Origin: Candidatus Rifleibacteriota bacterium | GTDB taxonomy: Bacteria > Muiribacteriota > Ozemobacteria > Ozemobacterales > Ozemobacteraceae | Assembly (NCBI GenBank): GCA_024710355.1 | Contig: JANJUX010000008.1 | Span: 1 to 39,159 of the forward strand | Direction: 5' to 3' | Length of the DNA stretch: 39,159 nt | Part shown: positions 1-8,053 of the stretch, piece by piece | How the letters are laid out: each line of letters opens with the position of its first letter | Numbering within the stretch: position 1 is the first letter of the stretch | The notes under the pieces: model-generated | Told to the model about the DNA's origin: nothing | The model's input: only the letters and a program-made list of their open reading frames with translations | Databases searched by the model: none | Position numbers and translations under genes: made by a program

Positions 1-352
1 CTTTGCCCATGATTTCAGGGTCTGCGCCGAACAGTTGCACGGCATAGGGCCGCGCCTGGGCCTGGAAACGCACCATGTCGATCGTCTGCCGGCTGCGATA
101 GGTTATGGCTCTGGCGCTGGCGAGCTCAGACACGGTAAAGCCGGCTCCGAGGCGCGAACAGAGCAGACGAAAGGTGCCGTCGGTAACTCCGGCCATCGGC
201 GCAAGAACGAGGTTGTTTGGCAGCGTGACATTGCCAATTTTCACTGGTTTAACTATATGCGAAAACGGCCGGTCGGGCAGGGGAGTCTGAAAAGATGGAT
301 CGAATGGAGTGGCCGGGTTATCGAGCCAGCCAGGCAGGGCTTCTGAGGTCAT
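1..352 (-). CDS. dusB: tRNA-dihydrouridine synthase, DusB-type (partial, N-terminal part only)
   Basis: FMN enzyme that reduces uridine to dihydrouridine in tRNA D-loops. About 117 N-terminal residues are present; the rest lies beyond position 1. After a roughly 32-residue leader the protein reads as a Dus barrel start: KIGNVTLPN, then LAPMAGVTD (FMN-binding strand), then GAGFTVSEL, which resembles the GAGLTVSEM signature of DusB more than DusA or DusC, and later YAVQLFGADPE. The ATG at 352-350 overlaps the TGA of the upstream diguanylate cyclase gene (ATGA), so the two are likely translationally coupled. The family call is firm. The DusB subtype rests on the short N-terminal motif only. Confidence 0.85.
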   Translation of the reverse strand, partial: MTSEALPGWLDNPATPFDPSFQTPLPDRPFSHIVKPVKIGNVTLPNNLVLAPMAGVTDGTFRLLCSRLGAGFTVSELASARAITYRSRQTIDMVRFQAQARPYAVQLFGADPEIMGK

Positions 353-2151
353 CCGGTTTTTTCGGCAATACTGTCGTTGTAGATGAAAGAGCAGTTGCGG
401 CCGCGACCTTTGCATTCGTAGAGCGCCATGTCGGCCTTCTTGATCAGAACGCTCTTGACGCTTGCGTGATCGGGGAAGGTGGCAACACCCAGAGAAATGG
501 TGACCTTGAGGGCTTTTTCCTGGCCCGGGAAGTCGTAGGCTTCGACGGTTTTGCGCAGGCGCTCGGCAACAAGATGGGCGCCTTTGGCGTCGGTCTCAGG
601 CAGAATGATGGCAAATTCTTCGCCGCCGTAACGGGCCGGGATATCGACAGTTTCGCGAACCGTCTGCTTGGTGAGCTTGGCAACTTCGATAAGCACGACA
701 TCACCCTGCTGATGACCGTAAGTGTCGTTGAATTTCTTGAAATGGTCGATGTCGAAGAGAATGAGTGAGCAGGCGGTGTGATAACGCTTGGCTCTGACCA
801 TTTCCTCTTCGAGACGAGCCTGGAAATAGCGGTGGATGAAGAGCTTGGTGAGACCATCGGTAATGGCCAGTTCATAAAGGCGGGCATGTTCGACAGCCAT
901 CGCTGCCTGCTGGGCCAACGCTTCGAGCAGGCGTTGGTCTTCTTCGGTGAAGGGTTCGCTGTTCAATTTGTTAACCCCGTTGATAACGCCGGTTACACGG
1001 TCTTTGATCTTCAGGGGCACCGAAATAAGGTTAGAAATGGTTCTTTCGAATTCAAGGTTGTTGTCGTAGCTCTTGAAGAGGGGGTCTTTGTGACCTTCAT
1101 TGACGATGATGCTGTTGCCGGTTTTGAGAACTGTGCCGGCGACGCCTTCGCCGGATTTGATCTTGACGGTTGAGTGCGGCTGAACGCCTTCCTGACCTTC
1201 TTTGAGCCCAAAAACAATTTTGGTTTCAAGCTCGTCTGAACCCATGCCGGACTGCAGCATGATCGAGCAGCGTTCGGCCCTGATGGCTTTGCCGGCCATT
1301 TCCAGGATCTGCTTGATCAGCTTGTCAGTATCACTCTGAAAGTTCATGGCCTGGCTGGCCTTGAACAGGGTTTCGATCTCGAAAATCTTGCGGTCGAGGG
1401 CCTTGTTGTTGGCTTCAAGGGCATTGAGCATTTCGTTGAAGCGGTAGGCGAGGGTGCCGATTTCGTCTTCAGACACAGCCTTGATTCGGTAGCTGAGGTT
1501 GCCGCTCTCGATGACCTGGGTGCCTTCGATTAGGTTGTCGAGGCCACGGGTGATGAATTTGGCAAGAATTACTGAAAGAATGATCCCGGCCAGCAGGCCG
1601 ACCATAGCGATCAGAATGATATGCTGCCGGCTTACCGACTTGGCTTCAGTCAGACGATCGAAGCCGAAGCGCAGAATGACGGTGCCAAAGCGCGAAGTGC
1701 CGACCTTGATCGGCGCAATATAATCGACGTAGCTGCCATCGGCCCCGAGCATGCGTGTAGGCGTTTCGATGCTGTCTATTTTGCTGCGCATTGGTTCACC
1801 GATGATCTGACCGAGCAGACTCTCGGCGTCACCCCGCAGCCGGTGCGCCAGATAGCGACCATCGATGTCGAGAATCGAGATTTCGTGAATATCCTGGCCG
1901 CCGGCGATGATGCGCTCGGTGTAGGGAACCAGCGCATCGTATGACTGGCTGATGATAGGGTCCTGGCAGGCGATCGCAAGTGTCGACGAAAGCAGCAGGC
2001 CGGACTGGTCCATTGAACTGGTGAGCAGAGATTCTTCGCGCAGTGAAGTATTGACCGAATTCAAAATAATGATAAGCCCTACGAGGAGGGCTATACCAGA
2101 AATGAATTTAAGTTTTATCGAGAATCTGTTGGCTGATTCTGACTTTTTCAC
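349..2151 (-). CDS. Membrane HAMP-GAF-GGDEF diguanylate cyclase
   Basis: Predicted inner-membrane enzyme making cyclic di-GMP from two GTP. Order seen in the 600 residues: TM1 (~14-32), extracytoplasmic sensor region (~35-175), TM2 (~177-198), HAMP (~199-252), GAF (~265-418), GGDEF (~430-595). The active-site loop reads RYGGEEF (~506-512), an active-type variant of GGDEF. Aligned to PleD, the I-site arginine is replaced: the four residues at the RxxD position read ETVD, with an arginine one place earlier, so product inhibition may be weak. The start is GTG with only a poor upstream ribosome site, 14 bases after the stop of the PhnD-like gene, which suggests cotranscription. No EAL or HD-GYP domain is present. 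The ligand is unknown; the upstream binding protein could supply it. Confidence 0.93.
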   Translation of the reverse strand: MKKSESANRFSIKLKFISGIALLVGLIIILNSVNTSLREESLLTSSMDQSGLLLSSTLAIACQDPIISQSYDALVPYTERIIAGGQDIHEISILDIDGRYLAHRLRGDAESLLGQIIGEPMRSKIDSIETPTRMLGADGSYVDYIAPIKVGTSRFGTVILRFGFDRLTEAKSVSRQHIILIAMVGLLAGIILSVILAKFITRGLDNLIEGTQVIESGNLSYRIKAVSEDEIGTLAYRFNEMLNALEANNKALDRKIFEIETLFKASQAMNFQSDTDKLIKQILEMAGKAIRAERCSIMLQSGMGSDELETKIVFGLKEGQEGVQPHSTVKIKSGEGVAGTVLKTGNSIIVNEGHKDPLFKSYDNNLEFERTISNLISVPLKIKDRVTGVINGVNKLNSEPFTEEDQRLLEALAQQAAMAVEHARLYELAITDGLTKLFIHRYFQARLEEEMVRAKRYHTACSLILFDIDHFKKFNDTYGHQQGDVVLIEVAKLTKQTVRETVDIPARYGGEEFAIILPETDAKGAHLVAERLRKTVEAYDFPGQEKALKVTISLGVATFPDHASVKSVLIKKADMALYECKGRGRNCSFIYNDSIAEKTG

Positions 2152-2165
2152 TGGCGCGGTCCGGT

Positions 2166-3131
2166 TTAGTTGCCTTTCTGCTGATGCTGATTGAGAAGGT
2201 TCTGAACCTTTTCGATGTAGTCGTAGTCTTTGTTGTCTGCGGGAACGAAGCCGTCGACGTCGGTGAGATCGTCGAGAATTTCTTTGCCATCAGGTGATTT
2301 CTTGTTGAGGTCGAGCAGGGCCTGCTTGATCTTTTCGATGAGATCGGGCGGCAGACTTTTGCGCACGACGATCGGCTCGTTGGAAATGTCAGGCGTGGTA
2401 GCGAGAAGAATCAGTTCGTCTTTTTTGCTCTTGTCGCGCAGAGTGTTGCGAGCATCGTCGTAGCAGGCACCGGCATCGTATTTGCCGAGCAGTACGTTGA
2501 GCACAACCGCGTCATGTTTGTTCAGGAATGCAGCTTCGTCAAAGTCTTTTTCGGGGTTGACGCCGGCTTCGAGCAGAAGTGACTTCGGGAAAATGTAGCC
2601 GGAGGCCGACTCTTTTTCGACCCAGGCGAATTTTTTGCCTTTCAGATCTTTGAGACTCTTGATGCCGCTGTCCTGGCGGGCGATGATGATGCCGCGGTAT
2701 GAGGTGGTGCCGAAGCGGATCGGCTTGACCAGCAGCTGAATGTCTGGGTTGTTGCGAGCTTCGACCGAAGTCATGGTTGCCAGCCAGGCGATATCGATTT
2801 CGCCCTTGACCAGAAGGTTCATGATGCCGGCATAGTCTGAAGCCGTCTGCAGACGGGTCTGTTTGACGCCGAGTTTTTTGGTCAAATAATCGAGAAACTT
2901 GTTGTGCTTCTGTACCATTTCTGAAGAGTTCGTGAAGGGGATTCTCCCGAGTTTCAGAACGGTATTGCTGTAAGGTGACGCAGAGGCGGTTTCGGCCGGC
3001 TGCTGTGAAGCGGGCTGAGTCGCCGGGGCCTGGGTTGAATCGGCAGGTTTCTTTTCACCGCCGCCACAACCGATTGTTAAAGTTGCAGCCAGCATAATCA
3101 TCATGACAAAGCCGGCAAAATTTTTCCCCAT
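2166..3131 (-). CDS. PhnD-type phosphate/phosphite/phosphonate-like substrate-binding lipoprotein (orphan)
   Basis: 321 residues. The start chosen is the ATG at 3131, preceded by GGGAGA at good spacing; a longer reading from 3164 lacks such a site. The N-terminus is a lipoprotein signal ending TIGC, followed by a Gly-Glu-Lys, Ala/Pro/Gln-rich linker. The mature part is a periplasmic binding fold of the PhnD family: LKLGRIPFTNSSE at the start of the lobe, a YRGIIIAR segment, and SASGYIFPKSLLLEAGVNP, typical of the hinge and ligand region. No permease or ATPase gene lies nearby. The next gene is a transmembrane diguanylate cyclase, so a sensory rather than transport role is an inference. The true ligand cannot be read from the sequence. 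Confidence 0.9.
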   Translation of the reverse strand: MGKNFAGFVMMIMLAATLTIGCGGGEKKPADSTQAPATQPASQQPAETASASPYSNTVLKLGRIPFTNSSEMVQKHNKFLDYLTKKLGVKQTRLQTASDYAGIMNLLVKGEIDIAWLATMTSVEARNNPDIQLLVKPIRFGTTSYRGIIIARQDSGIKSLKDLKGKKFAWVEKESASGYIFPKSLLLEAGVNPEKDFDEAAFLNKHDAVVLNVLLGKYDAGACYDDARNTLRDKSKKDELILLATTPDISNEPIVVRKSLPPDLIEKIKQALLDLNKKSPDGKEILDDLTDVDGFVPADNKDYDYIEKVQNLLNQHQQKGN

Positions 3132-3169
3132 CGCAATTTCTCCCATTTTCAGAACTGTTCGCATATGTA

Positions 3170-3202
3170 TACCACAAATTAAAAATTATTTACCACAAAT
3201 TA
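3170..3202 (-). repeat. Two direct copies of a 12-bp site upstream of the PhnD-like gene
   Basis: TACCACAAATTA occurs at 3170-3181 and again at 3191-3202, exactly 21 bp apart, or two helical turns. The second copy overlaps the stop codon of the upstream gene and the first sits about 40 bp before the phnD-like start. The spacing suggests tandem binding of a regulator on one DNA face. No convincing -35/-10 pair could be fixed next to it, although TATACA at 3171-3166 on the minus strand is a possible -10. Confidence 0.5.
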
Positions 3203-4597
3203 TTGTTTGTTGATTGGCAGGTCAGCAATAAACTCGATGATCTTTTCGCTGGCTTTGGTCTGTATCTCAAGCTCGCCGAAATCTTCGAGAAATTTGAGGT
3301 TGGATACCGGCGGAATACCCTTGTCGCGCAGCAGAGGGGACTGCAGAAATCTCTGCAACTGGTTGTTGAAGTCGGCAAATTTAACTTTCCAGAAGCGTTT
3401 GAGATTGTTCACGGCCCGGGCGCCTTTGGCTTTGCCGGCTTTGACGTTGAGAATGTGACTTATTTCCTTCATCAGGTTCTTTTTGCCGGTGGCGAGAACG
3501 AGAAAATTCTCGGCAAGCCCGGCATAGACAGAAATCTGCGGAAACATGAAATAGCTGAGTTTCACCAGCGAAATTTTGTCTTCGTCCATGATCTGGGTAA
3601 ATATACCGGTCTGCATGCAAAGAGTTTTAAGCTTGTCGAGATTTTCGCGCAGCTTGTTGATTTCGGGTACCGGTGCGGCGAATCTGACATCGGGAAGCCC
3701 GCCGTCGCCGGTTGGGTCAAGGTTGACGTAAAGGACGCTTTCGCGGGCGGTATTGGCAAGAATGTCTTTCTCGAAATCAAGCCCGGCTGAGGCAACCATC
3801 TGAATAATGGTGCCTGACTGAGGCACGGCCCTGATGTTTTTCATGGTTTCGGCGGGGTCTTCGATCGGGTGTGTCTGGGCAAAAAGCATCAGCGAATCTT
3901 CATTGATGAAATCGCCGATTGTCAGGTTATGCTCGATCTGCCTGTTGCCGAGGTTGCCGGCGTTTGAAACGATGTTAACCCGGCCGAAAAAGCCATTCAA
4001 AGAAATAACCGCAGCGCCTACCAGATAGTCAGAGGCGTCGAGCATCGGAATGATCTGGTTTTCGATGCGATAAAGCTGCTGTGGCTTAAGCTTTTTGGCC
4101 GCATCGGGGTTTACGGTCATGAGTCTGAGAACTTCTTTGAGATTTTTGCTTTCGCAGGCCATTTTGATGATCAGGGCCTGTGAAGCGGGGCGACATTCGG
4201 CCAGCAGTTTGTCAAAATCAGCGGCGTAACCGCTGAGAAGCTCTTCTGTGTGCTGTTTCTGGCCGGTTGTCAGATACAGGGTGCTCTGTGGTTTGAGAAA
4301 GTCCGGAGTTCCGATTGCGGCGGGGTTGAAAAACGATGCCGCTTTCAGGTCATCCTGGCCGGCGGGCCAGTCTTTGTTTACGGCCCTGCCAAGTCTTCTC
4401 AGTATTTCGTAAGGGTTATTGCCGGGCTCAGAGAGAAAATTGCCGATTCTTTCAATCTGAAAGGCCATGATTACCTGGTCAGCTATGCCGGCGTTCGTGG
4501 TGCCGGAAGCCGTTTCCGCACCCCGGGCCGGGAAACATGACGAAATGATCGAAAGTGCCAGAAACAGAAAAACAACCTTACGCCCCTGCTTGAACAT
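3200..4597 (-). CDS. Exported protein of unknown function
   Basis: 465 residues with an N-terminal export signal. The hydrophobic stretch (~8-20) is followed by ISSC, which fits a lipobox, and then by ARGA, which could instead be a signal peptidase I site, so lipoprotein versus soluble periplasmic protein is open. No internal transmembrane segment or catalytic motif is recognised. The body is mixed helix/strand; AGLAENFLVLATGKKNL near residues 360-380 looks like a core strand-helix unit. The ATG is preceded by AGGAGAAGG. It is the first gene of a minus-strand run with the PhnD-like protein and the diguanylate cyclase (68 bp gap to the next start), so it may be part of the same sensing module. 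Function unknown. Confidence 0.8.
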   Translation of the reverse strand: MFKQGRKVVFLFLALSIISSCFPARGAETASGTTNAGIADQVIMAFQIERIGNFLSEPGNNPYEILRRLGRAVNKDWPAGQDDLKAASFFNPAAIGTPDFLKPQSTLYLTTGQKQHTEELLSGYAADFDKLLAECRPASQALIIKMACESKNLKEVLRLMTVNPDAAKKLKPQQLYRIENQIIPMLDASDYLVGAAVISLNGFFGRVNIVSNAGNLGNRQIEHNLTIGDFINEDSLMLFAQTHPIEDPAETMKNIRAVPQSGTIIQMVASAGLDFEKDILANTARESVLYVNLDPTGDGGLPDVRFAAPVPEINKLRENLDKLKTLCMQTGIFTQIMDEDKISLVKLSYFMFPQISVYAGLAENFLVLATGKKNLMKEISHILNVKAGKAKGARAVNNLKRFWKVKFADFNNQLQRFLQSPLLRDKGIPPVSNLKFLEDFGELEIQTKASEKIIEFIADLPINKQ

Positions 4598-4640
4598 GGT
4601 TTGCCTTCTCCTGACTTTAGGTTAACACCGGTTTTTCGGC

Positions 4641-4669
4641 ATTTTAACACCAGAACGGTAAATTCTCAA
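4641..4669 (-). promoter_or_regulatory. Sigma-70-like promoter for the 4597-1 operon
   Basis: On the minus strand TTGAGA (4669-4664), a 17-bp spacer and TAAAAT (4646-4641), with a TG one base before the -10 (extended -10). The predicted start is near 4634, leaving a leader of about 37 bases before the ATG at 4597. Confidence 0.6.
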
Positions 4670-4751
4670 CCTCAAGGATAATGTTGCTGCGATAACCCAT
4701 GCGTGGTAACCTGTTCATTACTGAATCTCAAATTATTCTGGTTAGCCACTG

Positions 4752-7178
4752 ATGTTACATTTTATGGCTGTCTGGTCAACTGAAAGACAAAAACTGGCCG
4801 GGGCCCGGCACGGGTTCATTCTCTATATCGTCATGGCCGTGCTGCTGGCGCTGGCGATACTTGCTTTCGCCCTGAACAGCTTCAAGCAGGGTACCGTCAC
4901 TCAGCTGGCACGCACCGTCGACCAGAACCGCCTGGCTATCCTGGCACAATCGGCCAATGCTGAACTGGTCGCCAAAATCCGCAGTCTGGTTAACAGCAAC
5001 CCCGACAGCGATATTTTTACCGCCTGTCGTTCAATATTCACTAAACCCGATCCATCCGCTTCGCTGAACTCAGACATCGTTCTCGAGAGCGATTTTAAGC
5101 CGGAGCAGACACTTCTGATGGCTCAGTCCGTCGGCTACCCGCTGCGCATTAAAAGCCGGGCCGTTCTCAGGGTCTACCGCAGGGCCGAATACAGCTCCGT
5201 CTCTGCTTTTAATGGCTACCTCGATGTTTTCTCGCAGGCTTATCGCGAAGGTGCCGAAGAAAACATCATAGAGGCACACCAGCGGCACGACGTCAGACTG
5301 CTCGATGTACGCCACAGCCTCGATAAATACGCTCTTTTCGTTAAAAATTATTCGCCCGACTATAACAACACTTCGCGACGCATAATTGTTCAGGGCATAA
5401 AACCTTCCGGCCCAGATATTTCAAGGGTCTATCTCGGCAATGAAAACTATCCTGAATGCCGCGACGGCGAGAAAAATCTCTGGCTCGACCTCAGCTTCGC
5501 GGAAAACAAAGCCCTGTCGGGCTTTTCCGAACTCTTCAACTTTTCTGCCCTGCAGAAGTTTCCGGGCGGTTCAGGGGAAGCAAGCCTGCTGACTTTCAAG
5601 GAAACCCAGTTTTCAAGCCTCTCTGGCATTACCGTCGATCAGTTCTACAAGGTCAAGGCCGTAATGCGCATTTATGAGGTCTTCGTCAACGACGCTGCCG
5701 ATGGTTGTGTCGGTAAACGCCAGGATTTCAAGACCGGCGACGAGCTTAAAAAGAAGTGTGCTGACTCGAAAAAGCATTCGAACAGCAACGCAGCCAGCTA
5801 TCAGATATGCGAAGATTTTGAAAAGAATGCTGCCGGGTTCGACTATTCAAAATGTTCCGGCTTCAAAAAGATTCTTAACACCTGCATTGTTGAATGGAAA
5901 TACCATCATGGCTACATTGACGCGGCCGGCGTCTGGGATGTCGACAACTTCGAGCGTCCGAACCTGCCAAACCCGCGCCAGTGGGTGACGGCGCTGGCTT
6001 ATAAGGGGCTTTCAGACCTGTCGGAAGAGTTTGATAAAAGGGGGCCATACTTCAACGCCTTCCTTGACAAAAAGGGCGATGAGCCGTCAGACAGCACCTC
6101 AAAGATCTACAATCCTGAACGATTGCGGGTTGGGCGCATGCTCAAACTCTATGGTTACGACAACAAGACCCCGGTGCTCGTAGAGGGGCCCGTCTTTCTG
6201 CGCTTTTTCAAAATTGCCTATCTCGATACCTTTACCAAGCAGATTGACTTCTTTGATCAGAAAAAAGACGTTATTCCCGAACCGGTGCCGCTTGCTTTCA
6301 GAAGGCCGTTGCTGAAACCGAAAACTTTTCTGAATACCGAACTCGGCAACCAGCTCGCTGCCTCGCCATATTTCTCTGACAAAATGATGATGAGTGGAGC
6401 CATTGATAACGTTTCTGTCAATGCTCTACTCGGAAAAAGCGTGACATTCTATGATGGCGAGCGCAAGCCGGTTACTATCAACCCGCTTTCTGCGCCGGCG
6501 CCAACCTTTCAGCACCCGGTTCAGAAGCCTTCGGCTACCCCGGCGCCAGCCCGTATGTTTGGCCGTCTCGTCGATTTTAAAACCGCCAGCTACAACTACC
6601 CGTCGCCCAAAGAATTCCTTGAAAACCGTGTTGCACCTGTAAATGGTAAAAATGTGATGTTTCTCGACGGCCTGATTTATATCGAACAGGGCGATCTCGA
6701 TATCTCTGAAATCAGCCATTACATAGGCAAGGGCATTATTTATCTGGGCAGCGGCGACTGTATTATTGGCAATCTGTCGCGCTTTCGCGATCAGCTGAAA
6801 ACCAACGATTCGCTGCGCATCTACCTGCGTCAGGGGCAATACCGTGTCAAGGCGAAAGAGGACGAGGTCAAAATCGAAGCGTCGCTGGCGGCTTTCTTCA
6901 ACCCCCACGGTTCGACCGACCCAAACCGAATCGGAACCCTTCTGCCGAACCGCAAAAAGAAGATTCTCATCAGAGGCAATTTGCTCCTCGACTACCTCTT
7001 TATTCAGGATACCAGCAACACCGGTCTCGCACCCGGCGGAACCCTGATAATCGAGCATGACCCCTTGTTGTATGAACCGGCTCTCGAAGTTCCGGGCCAG
7101 AAACTCGATCCCTACCATATCAGTATCGGTCCGGTTAAAACGCTCTTTTCTATCAATGCCGGAGGTAAAACCTTCTAA
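4752..7178 (+). CDS. Very large GspK/PilX-like minor pseudopilin
   Basis: 808 residues. The N-terminus has the layout of a type IV pilin-like protein: a basic stretch, a possible prepilin cleavage after ARHG, then FILYIVMAV and a roughly 22-residue hydrophobic helix. There is no glutamate at +5, as in GspK and some PilX proteins. The rest is a large extracytoplasmic region with a cysteine cluster around residues 317-380 and a C-terminal strand-rich part (~630-790) with LIYIEQGDL and GTLIIEHDP. It is far longer than usual GspK (about 300-330). Downstream genes overlap or abut and encode further pseudopilins, so it likely caps or initiates the filament. The start is uncertain: no ribosome site is clear, and the ATG at 4764 is an alternative. 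Confidence 0.78.
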   Translation: MLHFMAVWSTERQKLAGARHGFILYIVMAVLLALAILAFALNSFKQGTVTQLARTVDQNRLAILAQSANAELVAKIRSLVNSNPDSDIFTACRSIFTKPDPSASLNSDIVLESDFKPEQTLLMAQSVGYPLRIKSRAVLRVYRRAEYSSVSAFNGYLDVFSQAYREGAEENIIEAHQRHDVRLLDVRHSLDKYALFVKNYSPDYNNTSRRIIVQGIKPSGPDISRVYLGNENYPECRDGEKNLWLDLSFAENKALSGFSELFNFSALQKFPGGSGEASLLTFKETQFSSLSGITVDQFYKVKAVMRIYEVFVNDAADGCVGKRQDFKTGDELKKKCADSKKHSNSNAASYQICEDFEKNAAGFDYSKCSGFKKILNTCIVEWKYHHGYIDAAGVWDVDNFERPNLPNPRQWVTALAYKGLSDLSEEFDKRGPYFNAFLDKKGDEPSDSTSKIYNPERLRVGRMLKLYGYDNKTPVLVEGPVFLRFFKIAYLDTFTKQIDFFDQKKDVIPEPVPLAFRRPLLKPKTFLNTELGNQLAASPYFSDKMMMSGAIDNVSVNALLGKSVTFYDGERKPVTINPLSAPAPTFQHPVQKPSATPAPARMFGRLVDFKTASYNYPSPKEFLENRVAPVNGKNVMFLDGLIYIEQGDLDISEISHYIGKGIIYLGSGDCIIGNLSRFRDQLKTNDSLRIYLRQGQYRVKAKEDEVKIEASLAAFFNPHGSTDPNRIGTLLPNRKKKILIRGNLLLDYLFIQDTSNTGLAPGGTLIIEHDPLLYEPALEVPGQKLDPYHISIGPVKTLFSINAGGKTF

Positions 7179-7477
7179 TGGATCAGGCGCGCTGGCTGAT
7201 AGTATTGTCGGTGGTTGTCTGCATGAGCCTGACACTCGGGCTGCTGCAGTATTTTGCCGGTTCCGGGCCAGTCGAGGAAATTTCTGAAGCAATAAGCGAT
7301 GCACCGGCAGAGGAGGTTTTGCCGGCACTGCGTGTTGCGGCTGAACCTGCTGCTCCGGTCTCTCTGGCTGAAATAAGATACCCTGAACCGCCGGCCCATA
7401 TCTTTTCTTCTGTCAGCCAGGCTGAACATGAGCGTGAAAGCAATTCTTTCGCCAATGAAGGAAAAATTCTGCCATGA
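7178..7477 (+). CDS. Small single-pass membrane protein in pseudopilin cluster A
   Basis: 99 residues. The ATG shares a base with the TAA of the 808-residue gene (TAATG), is preceded by GGAGG, and its TGA overlaps the next ATG (ATGA). This tight packing is the main reason to accept so small a gene. It has one N-terminal transmembrane helix (~6-27) followed by an Ala/Pro/Glu-rich acidic tail of about 70 residues, probably outside the cytoplasm. There is no prepilin cleavage motif. The position resembles that of small assembly or linker proteins in type II secretion operons, but no family is recognised. Confidence 0.7.
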   Translation: MDQARWLIVLSVVVCMSLTLGLLQYFAGSGPVEEISEAISDAPAEEVLPALRVAAEPAAPVSLAEIRYPEPPAHIFSSVSQAEHERESNSFANEGKILP

Positions 7478-8043
7478 TGCTTTTAAAGTCGAAATTGCAT
7501 TCGCGTCGTGCCATGGGATTCGTGGAATTGCTCATTGCAGTGCTGGTTGTTGCTGCGTGCGCTGTTCCGGTCGTTTACATGGTGACCTCCTCGCGAACCG
7601 AAACTTCGAAGGCCATTCACTACCTGCGCGCGGTTGAACTGGCCAATGAGGTTATCGAATGGGCTTCTGTCACTGAATTTTCACAGCTCGACAACAATGC
7701 TTTTTCTTCAGTCCGTGGCCCCCTGGTTGAGGAAGACGGCGCGGGGTTTGCTCCAATGAAAGTTCTGGTAGCAGCTCCGGCTCACCCGGTCTGGAACAAG
7801 GACGGGCTGATGGCCAGCGTATTGCAATATTCTGAACAGTATAACAATGCCTGGTTTTTCCGCGAAGTTGAGATCAGTGACGTTAGCAGTGGCTATCTGC
7901 AGAATGACATGCTGAAAAAGGTGACGGTAAGGGTTAAATGGAGCGAGGCGCATCGGCCGGCCAACCCGAATCTTCCTCACGACCGCAATCGACAGGTCGA
8001 GATGTCGGTGTTGCTGCTGAATGACAAGAACCTTATGTATTGA
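7474..8043 (+). CDS. GspI/PilV-like minor pseudopilin with shortened prepilin motif
   Basis: 189 residues. A basic leader ends RRAMG, followed by FVELLIAVLVV and a hydrophobic helix to about residue 35, then a helical stretch with AVELANEVIEW, typical of GspI/PilV-class proteins. In canonical prepilins the glutamate is residue 5 after the cleavage site (as in GFTLIEL). Here it is residue 3, as if two residues were deleted. It is the third gene of cluster A, coupled by ATGA to the gene before. It is expected to sit in the tip complex with the GspJ-like and GspK-like neighbours. Identification is from the N-terminal helix and operon position. Confidence 0.8.
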   Translation: MMLLKSKLHSRRAMGFVELLIAVLVVAACAVPVVYMVTSSRTETSKAIHYLRAVELANEVIEWASVTEFSQLDNNAFSSVRGPLVEEDGAGFAPMKVLVAAPAHPVWNKDGLMASVLQYSEQYNNAWFFREVEISDVSSGYLQNDMLKKVTVRVKWSEAHRPANPNLPHDRNRQVEMSVLLLNDKNLMY

Positions 8044-8053
8044 TGGGCGACAA

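Noticed and set aside
35..768. Plus-strand open frames at the left edge
   Set aside because: They are antisense to the DusB N-terminus and the cyclase GGDEF domain, whose motifs are clear on the minus strand.
3203..3790. 195-codon plus-strand open frame inside the 465-residue gene
   Set aside because: Antisense shadow; the minus-strand gene has a signal peptide, ribosome site and promoter.
6426..7328. 300-codon minus-strand open frame across the end of the 808-residue gene
   Set aside because: It lies wholly antisense to a well-supported gene in an operon, has no ribosome site or recognisable domain, and reads like the complement of coding sequence.
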